Origin: Holothuria scabra
Lineage: Eukaryota; Echinodermata; Holothuroidea; Aspidochirotida; Holothuriidae
Length of the DNA stretch: 64,000 nucleotides
Direction: 5' to 3'
NCBI GenBank assembly: GCA_037179385.1
Contig: CM074180.1
Location: 24,843,455-24,907,454, forward strand
The position numbers and the translations under genes were made by a program. Under the pieces are notes generated by a model that had not been told where the DNA came from, did no database searches, and saw only the letters and a program-made list of their open reading frames with translations. Each line of letters starts with the position of its first letter. Position 1 is the stretch's first letter. Below, in pieces: positions 11,048 to 21,415 of this stretch.

Positions 11048-11225
11048 ATGACGGGAAAGAGTAAGGGCCCTGGGAAGCTAGGACAAAAGGAAGGGAGAAT
11101 TACTCGTAAACAACAAGATGGCGTCTATGATAAAGGTCAGGGAAGGTCCACCATACTACATGACAATAAGCACTTACAACACCATGACAAAATGATGCAG
11201 CCATTTTCTCTTGCGTACTATCCGT
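11048..11225 (+). CDS. Possible first coding exon of an unknown plus-strand gene
   Basis: ATG at 11048 opens a very basic frame starting MTGKSKGPGKLGQKEGRITR, 59 codons long, ending at a perfect donor (CCGT|GTAAGT). It lies just after a transposon end in a CpG-containing stretch. An overlapping CAAGATGGCGTC at about 11116 resembles a YY1 site, as found at the 5' ends of TATA-less genes, which could instead make this a 5' UTR/promoter segment. No downstream exon partner was identified and no protein family is recognised, so this is weak. Confidence 0.22.
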
Positions 11226-11842
11226 GTAAGTTACTATGGTATTTTCCTATGCGCAAGTAAAGATTTTTGAAAGCTTGAATAATGTGATGACCAAAGGGGA
11301 GTCCATTTCTCGGTCTTTGCATTTCTCTTGGCATTTCATTTGAATATCAACTTTTCTCACGTGCTCGTTTTTGTTAGAAATTAATAGACCGTGCCCGCCC
11401 GATCCGACGTGTACTGCTTTTTTCGATTTACTTAGTTAATAAGCCCTTCTACGGGAACTTTGTTTTCCACGAGGTTACAATTTTGCACGGTGTTATAGCT
11501 GTGCACGCAGTACGTAACACCCCTTTTCGGTCAATACGTAATACCTTCTGCTTCGAGCCTTCGAAAGGAGATACTTTGTGGGTTCAAAGTTGTTTACAAG
11601 GGGAACACATAACGTTGCAAACAACGTGATAGTTTGTTTATCAACTTTGCAGTGCGTCCAATACTGTTTTTCACAAATTCCTTAGATTAGATTCCAATAA
11701 TTCGCAAGATCAAGCTCAAACTAGCTTGTTACGTTGTGCAACACGCGCAAATATTCCCAAGATCTTCGGGAACTTTCCAAACGCTCTTATGCTTCCTCGT
11801 TTATGAATATTGAACTCCTTGTGACGTTAGTATGTCGTCTGG
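11226..11842. other. No recognised feature
   Basis: Unassigned, moderately CpG-containing DNA between the possible exon and the right inverted-repeat arm. No coding frame or known repeat is visible. Confidence 0.4.
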
Positions 11843-11897
11843 GTCATTAATATGAAGTGGTTGCCAGAGGGGTGCGATTTATCACTTCCCCAGCTAG
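11843..11897 (-). repeat. Inverted-repeat arm, right
   Basis: Reverse complement of 6471-6527 with few mismatches (shared core AAGTGATAAATCGC). The arms point inward and are 5.3 kb apart. Confidence 0.7.
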
Positions 11898-12019
11898 CTA
11901 GCTAAAGGTATTGCTTCAGAAACTGGAAACGATAGAATTAATAGACCGATAGAGGGCGTATTAGATAAGAGGAAAATACGATATTCTGTACTATGCTGCC
12001 TGCAGTAGGGGGATTTTAA

Positions 12020-12919
12020 AGGCCCATTTCTCTCACCCCAAACAGTACCAGTTCTCCTAACCTTCTTACTGAAACCCCTCCCACAATTGTCTGAAATGCA
12101 TCCTCATCCAGACACAATCTCAGTTTATTGCTTCAGGGTAAGTATAGAAATACTCAATTTATACTATAAAAGCACTCTCAGTAATACCGAGCTTTCGATT
12201 CAGTGAACGTGGACTTCGTTCTAGTTAACCAGCTTGCCTTCTTGAACGTGTCCACTGCTATGGTACGTCGACTGTAAAAGCCTGTTTCGATTTCCCTGTT
12301 CAAGGGTCGACGTGGACGAGTCGTATTAAAATGGCGAATTTACAGCTTAGCCTTGTGTAATTTTTCTAAATTTCTTCAACGATGTAAATGCATGTCTACT
12401 ACACGAACGCTAGTTAAGTTGTTGGTATGTTTTCATGGAGAACACAGTATATTTCAACTTCGAATATCCGCCTGTTGAAGTTGCAAGAAAACGTCCAAAA
12501 TAATGCATATTCCCCAATGAATCATCAATCTCATATACATTTTAGGTAAAAAGTGACCGCATTTGAGCAAAACAGATCACGAGGAGGGAAACTAGCACGC
12601 ATTCTTGCCACTTAATCCATATTCAGAAATTCTGTGACGTCACACATGTGAATGTTCGCTGCAGTTTGGAGCGAACGTCAAAACCGCGGTGGACACGTTC
12701 CCGATTTGGCTAGTGGACGAGGGAGACGACGTGACGCAGAGACTGAAATTGACGAAATCTCGTAGCAGTCGACTGGGTTAACGTGCAAATCGAAAGCTCC
12801 ATAATATAAGCTTTGGCACTCTGCATTGTTTGAATTAGCTGTCAATCAAAGAGCTGAGCCAATTGAGAATTTCGGTACCCGGGTTCCAAAATTGTAGTTT
12901 GGGTGAGAGGTTTGGCCCT
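12020..12919. mobile_element. TTAA-target MITE family B, interrupted by another element
   Basis: Ends are inverted (AGGCCCATTTCTCTCACCCC on the left; right end reads GGGTGAGAGGTTTGGCCCT), with TTAA on both sides (12016-12019 and 12920-12923). The outer 170 bp and the inner 120 bp align with the 298-bp element at 35919-36216, so the ancestral MITE is about 300 bp and 12189-12799 is a later insertion. The TTAA target is typical of Kolobok and piggyBac superfamilies. There is no coding capacity. Confidence 0.75.
12189..12799. mobile_element. Nested MITE family C inside the family B copy
   Basis: Bounded by inverted ends GAGCTTTCGATT and AATCGAAAGCTC, with further imperfect inverted similarity inward (GTTAACC, GTCGACTG). 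The flanks align directly with the uninterrupted family B member at 35919-36216, which shows this block is an insertion. It contains no transposase frame. Confidence 0.68.
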
Positions 12920-12923
12920 TTAA

Positions 12924-13000
12924 AGAGAAAGTTGTCAACTCCCCGCGGAACACTCATAAGAGACTTGGCCAAGTCTAAGTTCCAGCTGGCCTGAGGCAAC
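12924..13000. other. Short unassigned interval
   Basis: Links the TTAA MITE to repeat family F; nothing is recognised. Confidence 0.4.
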
Positions 13001-13215
13001 AAGTCAAAGATATTATAAACGTCGATACCAAACTCCTGTCCCTACACTGTTAGACGCGATGCTCACGGAGGCTCAATCGGAGGGGCGGAAGTGTTTATTT
13101 GACATGCGCACAATTCTGTTCGGTTATCTGCGTGCACAATGACGCTTGCGTTACAGAAAATTCCATTGTTACAAGTTGTCAGCGTGCGTGCATTTTCAAA
13201 GCGAGTTCTGTGTGC
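13001..13215. repeat. Dispersed repeat family F, copy 1
   Basis: Collinear with 27465-27690; shared landmarks are AAAGATATTATAAACG, CTCACGGAGGCTCAAT, CATTTGACATGCGCACA (copy 2 form) and CAGCGTGCGTGCATTTTC. It is CpG-rich and non-coding. Family F sits next to repeat G and MITE A at 27 kb, so these modules may be parts of one larger composite repeat. Confidence 0.75.
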
Positions 13216-14144
13216 GCACAATGCATTTTTCCGTGTGCAGTCCGGAATGAGAGCCGTGTACTTCCGCGTGCTTAGCAAAAGAACGCAGTAGTTGATTTTG
13301 TGTTACAACCGCGAAAGAATGTAAACGAGTGCATTGATGTGCGCTTGTGAAGATACCATAGAAGCTGAACAAACAGTGAGTCAATGAACTTCAAACCAGT
13401 CGCTGTGCGTTAATGTTCAAATGTTCTTAAGTAGAAAGCCTTTCAAAATGTGATGTGTTTTTAGTGACGTGTTTTTCAAATGCGCAGTGTGCCGCTATTT
13501 TCACTGACTTTGTACAGTTACGCACAGATACCTACGTAGCAAGCTAGTCTTTGCCACCTATCAATTGGGAACTACGGACGTAGTTAAGCAACTGAACCTG
13601 CTCTGTCGGAGCGGCGTTTCTTAGTCTGCCATACAGTACAGTGCAAAACTTGTTTCACTAGTTGACTTGCCCTGCCTAAGAAAGATGGAGAGTTTGGTCA
13701 AATCACTAACAAAGCAAAGTAACCAAATAACATAGGTTGTGCACTCAGCACACTATACGCAACTTACTACATTGTATGGAGTAGTACTTCAGGGCAGTGT
13801 ACATCATAGCAAGGTAATATTCGTTGTTTTGGTGGAGTATGTTTTCAATTGTGAAATATACACGTAACGGTAGGATGTAGGTAGAAAAATCTTTAAGACT
13901 GATCATATTATCGTATGCACTTACCTGAAATGGATTCATTATCGTGAAAAACAAAATGCTCGAAGAAGCCTAAAAGTGTTTCTTGTAAGTGAAATGTATT
14001 GAAGAACGGCGCTTGCAAGAATTGCAATGTTTAAACACCACACGTTTTATACCGCTGGAAGACATCAGTAAGAAAATGTTAGCTTTCAAAACGACTGATT
14101 AGTGATCAGCACTTCCGCCCCTCCGAATCGGCCTCCATGAGGCC
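13216..14144. other. No recognised gene
   Basis: Unassigned sequence with no stable long frame and no recognisable repeat. Confidence 0.4.
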
Positions 14145-14210
14145 GATTATATCTATGTTTATAATATTTTTGCAACAAGTACAGCTGGGTGCCCTCTTCA
14201 ATGGTTCATT
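14145..14210 (-). mobile_element. 3'-tail fragment of the minus-strand LINE family
   Basis: Nearly identical to 4325-4395 (ATCTATGTTTATAATAT, then CAAGTACAGCTGGGTGCC). On the minus strand it encodes E-P-L-K-R-A-P-S-C-T-C-C-K. It is an extremely 5'-truncated insertion of the same LINE family as 4295-5840. Confidence 0.75.
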
Positions 14211-15284
14211 CGTCCTTGTGTACTGTAGGTGTACTATATACTGTGCATACGTACTGTAGGTGTACTGTGCATACGTTACCACTTCCGGAAAATCAGTATA
14301 TTGCACTCGCGCACATCAAGACTCCCGCGGTACGGTACAGGGGCACTTACTTTCACCAAAGAAACCAGGTTATGTGCAGCGCATAGACGCGCCGCCACAA
14401 CCAGATAATGATTGGATAATGTTTGTGCGTGCACGCGCGCGTCCTTTACAAAGCAAAAATACGCGTGTTTATGAAAGTCTGAGCACGCGCTGAAGAGCGT
14501 GTTCTTTTTGTCATAATCTACATAGCTAGCTACAAGTTACGTGCAGCTGTTGTTTTCTCGTTAAAATATTAATATGCGGTGCGTATATATTTTGATCTTG
14601 TGAGCAGCTAGCTGTGTACCTCTCCTTGCTCAGTCTGAAATTCTGTACACTTGGCGTTTTGGATATTTAGCCTAGGATTTTTAGTTCGAGGACTCACACG
14701 CGAAGGTAAGTGTCTATTATCTATTCTGGTGGTCTATATTACCTAAGGTAGACTCACGGACTTCCTATACATGGACATGTAGAGCATACTGCGCGGTACA
14801 TTGTTACTGCCGTAGTGTGAGAAAAAGCGCATCAAGATGGCCGTCTGTTATAGTTTTGTGTGAAAGCTTGGACTTGCTCAAGTATATCTCCATATTTTGC
14901 AAGAAAGTTGAAATATTTTGAAAAGATGGCAAGGTATGGTCAAATTCACTTCACATATTGCAGGAATATGATATTGTTTCCCATATAGACCTTATGCCAA
15001 TTAAAAAGAGGGCGCTTCAAAACTGCAACCTGGGATGGATAATTCCAAGTACGCTACATAACCACAGAAGTAAATCGTTACCACGGAGATGTCATTTTCA
15101 TAATTGTGTCATAATTGTGAATTGGAACAGTAACGGCCGGAATAATCCTTCCCACAATGCACTACTGGAGTTAGATGGTCAACTGAGTTCAACTGGAATT
15201 TGCACCGGGGTAAGAGAGGCTACTCAGTAGACAACTTGGTATTTTACCTTCGCTTTACGACTCCGAAAGTTTAAAATAAATCTC
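14211..15284. other. No supported gene; CpG-rich segment with promoter-like features
   Basis: 14380-14480 is rich in CpG and GCGC. A GTATATATTTT stretch at 14583 and a perfect donor-like CGCGAAG|GTAAGT at about 14700-14711 could mark a non-coding first exon on the plus strand, and CAAGATGGCCGTC at about 14834 resembles a YY1 site. No coding exon follows that I can recognise, so this stays unassigned. Confidence 0.25.
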
Positions 15285-15495
15285 ATATATAGACGAATCC
15301 GGACAGATCATTGTAATGGTCTGATTTTAAGTCGACCATTTCTGGGTCCATCACCTTTGATCTTTAAATTTCCTCCCTTACCTGTTCCAGGGATGGTGCC
15401 GAACACTGAAGTGTATCTTGATTCTTTCAACTTCACTGAATATGAGGATTTGAAATTCACGTAGACAATGAATGAAGACGATTAAAAGCAAATGG
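15285..15495 (+). repeat. Repeat family E, copy 1
   Basis: Aligns with the reverse complement of 33853-34075 and of 53055-53275 (shared words ATCCGGACAG, ATGGTCTGATTTTA, TTCACTGAATATGAGG, AATGAAGACGATT). In the 33.8-kb copy the aligned stretch is open and reads NFTEYEGLKFKWTKNEDD, whereas this copy has stops. It is either a dispersed repeat or relics of one unknown gene family. Confidence 0.65.
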
Positions 15496-15904
15496 ACGTA
15501 CCCACGTGGCCACTAATTGCTGCCTACAGCCACTAAAAACAAGCGCTAATCGGATTTGTCTATAGGGGGCATGCCACTTATTTGTGACGCCAACTTTTGC
15601 ATAGTTGAACTCAATGTAAAATGATGTTCCTACAGCAACAAAAGTATGGCTGTTCCGTTACTCTTCGAGAATTGCGAGGGGAAAGACACCTCTTCTGAGG
15701 TGTCAAAATGTTGTCGCCTTGGTGCAACGCCTGACCGTCGGAGACTTAATCATTGTGGACCTAGCTTGCTTTCAAATTGGCCGATATTTTGTACAGCGCA
15801 TGTATTAGACCTTGGTCTTGTGCCTGTGTCAATGCTTACATACTTGGCATAGAGCGTGTTAACGCTTGCGTGATTGCATGTAGGCCTACGGAATTGACGA
15901 ATTA
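15496..15904. other. No recognised feature
   Basis: Contains a local 14-base inverted repeat (GACACCTCTTCTGAGGTGTC, 15687-15706) but no gene. Confidence 0.4.
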
Positions 15905-15975
15905 GAATCTACCTTTCACTTTGTGACGACGTTGTACCAACTCTTTTGACGCCCTACGGCGTTTGTTCATAATTG
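15905..15975 (+). repeat. Repeat family G fragment
   Basis: Shares ACCTTTCACTTTGTGACGAC (here) and CCAACTCTTTTGACGCCC with 27170-27241 and, on the opposite strand, 8200-8335. This copy lacks the tRNA-like hairpin insert found at 8258-8296. Confidence 0.7.
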
Positions 15976-17025
15976 CTGATTGAGTGTTTTGTTAGTGGTT
16001 ACTGGGGTGTTTTGCATATAGTGATAGCTCACCTACTGCGCATGATCAGTGACAGCCATCATATCATTAAAAGAATTGTTGACATTAAGTGGGAAACCTC
16101 CATAGAAATCCTAAGCTTAAAGGGAAATATTGTGTTAAAATGCTCCTAAAAAAGTACAAAGAAAATGGCTGACACTACCCAACAATTCAGTCTTAATAAT
16201 AAACCCCAGCAATAATAGACTTGCCCCAGGTCTCTCACGTATTCCTTCCGTATTCCTTCCATCCGCCTGTCATTTTATTTCTGTTCCTTTTCTTCACGGT
16301 GATTCCATCGCAGTGTGCTTCTACGCAACTATTCAGATTACCCATGTATTTGAATGATCAATGGCCTATGTTTTTTCCTTTTTCATAATATGAGAGACAA
16401 AGTATACCGGGCAAGGTCTAGTTTGAAGGGGAGCCGCATATTCATTAATGAAGACTTAACCGCAAACAAACAGCGATTATATGCCAACGTGAGGAAGCAC
16501 GGCACTGGACTCTAGATGGGCGGATCTATATCATAACCAGGGACGAGAAGAAGTTACAAATCAGGACAGATGATGAACTCCGATGTCTATAGGCTGACCA
16601 TAACATGCAGACGCCATTTTATTTTGGACGCTTCCTTTGGATTGCACACTCGTGCATAATATAGAGATCTCCAATTGTTAGTGTCAGTGTGTCCTTTTAA
16701 ACCTATAAATGCGTCTATTGATTGAGTGAAAGTCTGCTACTTTAACTTGGGATTATCTACTTTATTCTTTTGTGATTTGTTGTACTTCTCCTTTTGACTT
16801 GAATCCTGTATAAACTGTGAAATATCTACTGCAATTTGTTGTATTCATTATGATTACTGTTCTGTTAAGGATTGTCTTGCTGCACATGTTCACTGCATGG
16901 ATTACCTACTCTTAATCAGCTTTGATTTCCACGCTCTGAAGTAAGTACTTTGGGCATTAAGTTAAGTATTGTATTCATCTCAGTCTTTTTTTTTATTATT
17001 TACTTATCTACCAATTATTGCTTAA
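15976..17025. other. Region upstream of the LINE open frame, probable LINE 5' UTR in part
   Basis: No ORF1-like protein is visible. The LINE's 5' end could not be placed because no target-site duplication is recognisable. The last few hundred bases (T-rich, 16690-17025) are likely LINE leader. Confidence 0.35.
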
Positions 17026-19983
17026 ATGATACGCGAGGAAGATCCAAATCTTGTACAGGTACCAATTGATTGTTGTTACTCAGATTTCGAAAATTTCAAT
17101 GTGTTTGCTAGTAGCAATAGTAATGTGGATTTTTCTATACTACACATAAACGCCAGGTCTTTACCCCAAAATTTTGATTCGATTATAAATTTTATAAGCA
17201 ATATTAACAACTACCTCTTTTCTATAATTGCAATCACTGAGACATGGTTGTATGAAAATGACTATACTGCTCTGTACAACATCCCAAATTTTACACTAGT
17301 GTGTAAAGGACGATCACATAGACGTGGGGGAGGGGTAGCTCTTTATGTTCGAACAGATATGGAGTTTGTCGTTATGGATAATATAACTAATTCGAATCAT
17401 TTTGAATCATTATTTGTGAAAATTAAAACGGCGGTTTGTAAAACAATTATTACTGGAGTTATTTACCGACCTCCAAGGGAAGATGTTGATGAATTTCTTC
17501 TTGAATTTAATAGTATTTTAAATACCTTAAATAATGATCGCAGTGTTTGTTTTATTGCAGGGGATTTCAATGTTAATCTACTGTCTGGACAAAACGCGGA
17601 CTTACTTAAAAATACATTATTATCATTCTCATTCTATCCTGTAATTGATAAACCCACTAGGGTGACAGAAGTATCGGAAACACTTATTGATAACATATTT
17701 ACAAATATTAATTTCGCAACTAGATCTACCATCATTAGAACTGATTTATCTGACCATTATCCCATTGCTATTATTTGTGAACATTTAAGTCCGTGTAGAA
17801 GGAATTTCACTAGGCCTGCTATTTTTAAGCGTGATACTAGTACTTCTAAAATATTGAATATGAAACTGGAATTAGATTCTACTGATTGGCATGATATTTT
17901 GTGTGACAATAACGCTCAGTCTGCTTTTACTAAATTTAATAATAAACTTTGTGATATTTTCCAAAGAAACTGTCCTATGCGTCAAATTAAGTGTAAGAAA
18001 AATTTACAGAAATCACCTTGGATTACCTCTGGTATTTTAAAGTCCATTCGCAAGAAAAATGTATTGTATTGTGCGTATAAGCGAAGCCCCACAGAACAGA
18101 ATTTACTGCATTATCGCAACTTTAAGAACAGATTAACTGCGGTAATTCGAAATGCCAAGAAATCGTATTACTATGAGTACTTTAGTAAAAATAAAAATAA
18201 CAGTAAGAAGATTTGGTCTGGTATTAATGGGATACTGAACAGAGGGGGTGGGAACACTAATGCGACTGGAATTGAGAATTTACATACAAATGATGATCCG
18301 AATAACATGCAAAATTTTGCTAATGATTTTAATAATTTCTTCACATCTGTAGGCGAAAATCTAGCTTCTAAAATAGATGTAACGTACTATAACTACAATT
18401 GTTATCTCAATGATATAAGTGTTTTAGATACCTTTATTTTACACCCAGTGAGTCATGAGGAAGTAGTTAGTACTATATTGAAACTTCAAAGTGGGAAATC
18501 CCCAGGGTATGATGGCCTTACCAATGATATTTTAAAACAGATACATGGCCATATTATTGATCCTCTTACTCATATTTTGAATTTATCTTTTTCTGAAGGT
18601 GTTTTCCCGAATGAACTTAAAATTGCAAAGGTCATTCCAATTTATAAATCTGGTGGAGCTGAAACTGTATCTAATTACCGCCCTGTTTCAGTTCTGCCTG
18701 CTATTTCTAAAATTTTTGAAAGACTTACATACAATAGATTATCAGCTTTTATAAATAAGAATAACCTATTATATTCCGGGCAGTATGGATTTCGGAAGGA
18801 TCACTCCACATATATGGCTGCTTTAAAGTTTGTTGATGATATAGTGTGTAACCTAGATAATAGAGTCAGCACCGTGGCCTTATTTATCGATTTATCTAAA
18901 GCTTTTGATACTATAAATCATGAAATTTTATTGAACAAACTGTACAGATATGGAATACGGGGTGTGGCATTTGATTGGTTTAAAAGTTATCTTTCTAATC
19001 GTAAACAATTTGTCCGTTTTAAAGGGAAGGACTCTAATCTTAATAATATTAATATCGGCGTTCCGCAAGGTTCAATACTGGGACCTCTTCTTTTTATATT
19101 ATATATCAATGATATGTATAAGTCGTCAAAATTACTGAAGTTTATATTATTTGCCGATGACACAACTGTTTATTATCATAATCCTGATGTCAGTCGAGCC
19201 CTCCAAGTTGTTTCTTCAGAGTTAAAAAATATGTCTGAATGGTTAGCGTCAAACAAGTTATCTTTAAATATAAGTAAAACTAAATTATTGGTTTTTAATA
19301 ATATGAAAGGTGACACTGCACGTTTTACTATAAATTTTAAGAACACCATCATAAGTAGTGAAAATGCTACTAAGTTCTTAGGGGTTACAATTGATAATAA
19401 ACTTACATGGCAGGATCACATTCATAACGTTACTAAATCCGTTTCTAAAATCGTCGGTGTTATGAATAGACTAAAACATTATATTCCTAGTTGTTCCTTG
19501 TTAACTATCTATAATGCATTAATTTTACCACACCTTACTTATAGTATTTTATTATGGGGTAATGCCTTGCCAACATATACAGACAAGCTTTTTATTCTTC
19601 AAAAGAGGGCTGTACGAACTATATCAAAAGCTTCACCATACACTCATTCTCTTCCACTTTTTCACCATTATAATATTCTAACTCTAAAGGACCACTACAA
19701 TTACCAGTTAGGCGTTCTTTTGTATAGGCACAACAGCGGTCAACTCCCTCCTGATTTCCATTCCTTTTTCAACCTTAATAGTTGTCATCACAACTATCCA
19801 ACAAGAAGAAGAGATAATCTTCTCCAGCCATATACTAGGACAATGTTTGCGCACTCTCACGTGAGAAGTAGCGGGGTATCTCTCTGGAACTCTCTTGACA
19901 TTAGCATAAGAAATGCCCCTAACCTTAATCTATTCAAGAAGTACTTAAAGAAATCCTTCTTGTTATTGTATGTGGATAATTAA
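17026..19983 (+). CDS. Non-LTR retrotransposon polyprotein: APE-type endonuclease plus reverse transcriptase (985 aa)
   Basis: One uninterrupted 985-codon frame. Residues 37-250 form an apurinic-like endonuclease: LHINARSL (39-46), ITETWL (E72), Y-R-P-P, GDFN (179-182) and SDHYPI (D243, H244). Residues 530-760 form the reverse transcriptase: Y-R-P-V-S, F-I-D-L-S-K-A-F-D, GVPQGSILGPLLF and the catalytic FADD (709-712). The C-terminal 200 residues carry the usual L-Q-K-R-A-V-R segment. The organisation and length fit ORF2 of the CR1/Jockey group. The protein would nick target DNA and copy its own RNA there. No separate ORF1 is seen upstream, so the copy may be 5'-shortened or the family may lack ORF1. 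The lack of stops or frameshifts indicates a young copy. ATG at 17026 is the first in frame; the true start could differ. Confidence 0.93.
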   Translation: MIREEDPNLVQVPIDCCYSDFENFNVFASSNSNVDFSILHINARSLPQNFDSIINFISNINNYLFSIIAITETWLYENDYTALYNIPNFTLVCKGRSHRRGGGVALYVRTDMEFVVMDNITNSNHFESLFVKIKTAVCKTIITGVIYRPPREDVDEFLLEFNSILNTLNNDRSVCFIAGDFNVNLLSGQNADLLKNTLLSFSFYPVIDKPTRVTEVSETLIDNIFTNINFATRSTIIRTDLSDHYPIAIICEHLSPCRRNFTRPAIFKRDTSTSKILNMKLELDSTDWHDILCDNNAQSAFTKFNNKLCDIFQRNCPMRQIKCKKNLQKSPWITSGILKSIRKKNVLYCAYKRSPTEQNLLHYRNFKNRLTAVIRNAKKSYYYEYFSKNKNNSKKIWSGINGILNRGGGNTNATGIENLHTNDDPNNMQNFANDFNNFFTSVGENLASKIDVTYYNYNCYLNDISVLDTFILHPVSHEEVVSTILKLQSGKSPGYDGLTNDILKQIHGHIIDPLTHILNLSFSEGVFPNELKIAKVIPIYKSGGAETVSNYRPVSVLPAISKIFERLTYNRLSAFINKNNLLYSGQYGFRKDHSTYMAALKFVDDIVCNLDNRVSTVALFIDLSKAFDTINHEILLNKLYRYGIRGVAFDWFKSYLSNRKQFVRFKGKDSNLNNINIGVPQGSILGPLLFILYINDMYKSSKLLKFILFADDTTVYYHNPDVSRALQVVSSELKNMSEWLASNKLSLNISKTKLLVFNNMKGDTARFTINFKNTIISSENATKFLGVTIDNKLTWQDHIHNVTKSVSKIVGVMNRLKHYIPSCSLLTIYNALILPHLTYSILLWGNALPTYTDKLFILQKRAVRTISKASPYTHSLPLFHHYNILTLKDHYNYQLGVLLYRHNSGQLPPDFHSFFNLNSCHHNYPTRRRDNLLQPYTRTMFAHSHVRSSGVSLWNSLDISIRNAPNLNLFKKYLKKSFLLLYVDN

Positions 19984-20410
19984 TTTTATCTGGCAAAAAA
20001 AAAAAAAAAAAAATAATCAAATAAATAAATAATTAAAAATCTGGCTAAAAGTAAGCATCAAACTAGCAGCAATTCTTTGTATACAATCCTGTAAATGTTA
20101 TAGGAGTCATATTCGTATTTATATATTCTAGTTGTGTAAGCAATTAAGAACATCTCAGTTATTAGGGCCAGACTAGAAAAGCTTGCAAGCTTCATCTGGT
20201 TCCTTTTCTACTGTCTTCATACTCACGTTTCTTGTAAATATTATTTCGTATTGTATCATAATAATAATGATAATGAATGTACGTTTGCATGTAGTACAGT
20301 TGAAAAAATAAACAATAAACAATAAACAATAAAATCAAAACGCTTATTTCTGTAAATGTTGTACATATTGCTTGAGTTCTTTTGGGCGAGCTAGTGAGTT
20401 CGCCTACCAA
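17026..20410 (+). mobile_element. LINE body, CR1/Jockey group, with 3' UTR
   Basis: After the stop at 19983 a 3' UTR of about 400 bp follows, with an A-run at 19997-20012, an AAACAAT-type reiteration at 20306-20335 and a short hairpin (20385-20389 with 20400-20404, GGCGA/TCGCC) immediately before the GAA array. A stem-loop followed by a short reiterated tail is the usual 3' end of CR1/L2-like elements, where it is recognised by the reverse transcriptase. I therefore place the 3' end at the start of the GAA repeat. The 5' end is unknown. Confidence 0.8.
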
Positions 20411-21415
20411 GAAGAAGAAGAAGAAGAAGAAGAGCTAGAAGAAGAAGAGCTAGAAGAAGAAGAAGAAGAAGAAGAAGAAGAAGAAGAAGAAGAAGAAGAA
20501 GAAGAAGAAGAAGAAGAAGAAGAAGAAGAAGAAGAAGAAGAAGAAGAAGAAGAAGAAGAAGAAGAAGAAGAAGAAGAAGAAGAAGAAGAAGAAGAAGAAG
20601 AAGAAGAAGAAGAAGAAGAAGAAGAAGAAGAAGAAGAAGAAGAAGAAGAAGAAGAAGAAGAAGAAGAAGAAGAAGAAGAAGAAGAAGAAGAAGAAGAAGA
20701 AGAAGAAGAAGAAGAAGAAGAAGAAGAAGAAGAAGAAGAAGAAGAAGAAGAAGAAGAAGAAGAAGAAGAAGAAGAAGAAGAAGAAGAAGAAGAAGAAGAA
20801 GAAGAAGAAGAAGAAGAAGAAGAAGAAGAAGAAGAAGAAGAAGAAGAAGAAGAAGAAGAAGAAGAAGAAGAAGAAGAAGAAGAAGAAGAAGAAGAAGAGA
20901 AGAAGAAGAAGAAGAAGAAGAAGAAGAAGAAGAAGAAGAAGAAGAAGAAGAAGAAGAAGAAGAAGAAGAAGAAGAAGAAGAAGAAGAAGAAGAAGAAGAA
21001 GAAGAAGAAGAAGAAGAAGAAGAAGAAGAAGAAGAAGAAGAAGAAGAAGAAGAAGAAGAAGAAGAAGAAGAAGAAGAAGAAGAAGAAGAAGAAGAAGAAG
21101 AAGAAGAAGAAGAAGAAGAAGAAGAAGAAGAAGAAGAAGAAGAAGAAGAAGAAGAAGAAGAAGAAGAAGAAGAAGAAGAAGAAGAAGAAGAAGAAGAAGA
21201 AGAAGAAGAAGAAGAAGAAGAAGAAGAAGAAGAAGAAGAAGAAGAAGAAGAAGAAGAAGAAGAAGAAGAAGAAGAAGAAGAAGAAGAAGAAGAAGAAGAA
21301 GAAGAAGAAGAAGAAGAAGAAGAAGAAGAAGAAGAAGAAGAAGAAGAAGGAGAAGGAGAAGGAGAAGGAGAAGGAGAAGGAGAAGGAGAAGGAGAAGGAG
21401 AAGGAGAAGGAGAAG
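20411..21415 (+). repeat. Giant (GAA)n trinucleotide array, about 1 kb, ending in (GGAGAA)n
   Basis: About 330 triplets of GAA on the plus strand. Near its start are two GAGCTA variants (20432-20452). A single-base loss at about 20897-20899 shifts the register, and the last 68 bp are (GGAGAA)n. Long stop-free frames exist on both strands (poly-E/poly-K and poly-S/poly-L), but they are artefacts of the repeat. Long GAA/TTC tracts form triplex and sticky DNA and impede transcription and replication (as at human FXN). The position directly on the LINE 3' end suggests it grew from the LINE tail. Confidence 0.97.
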
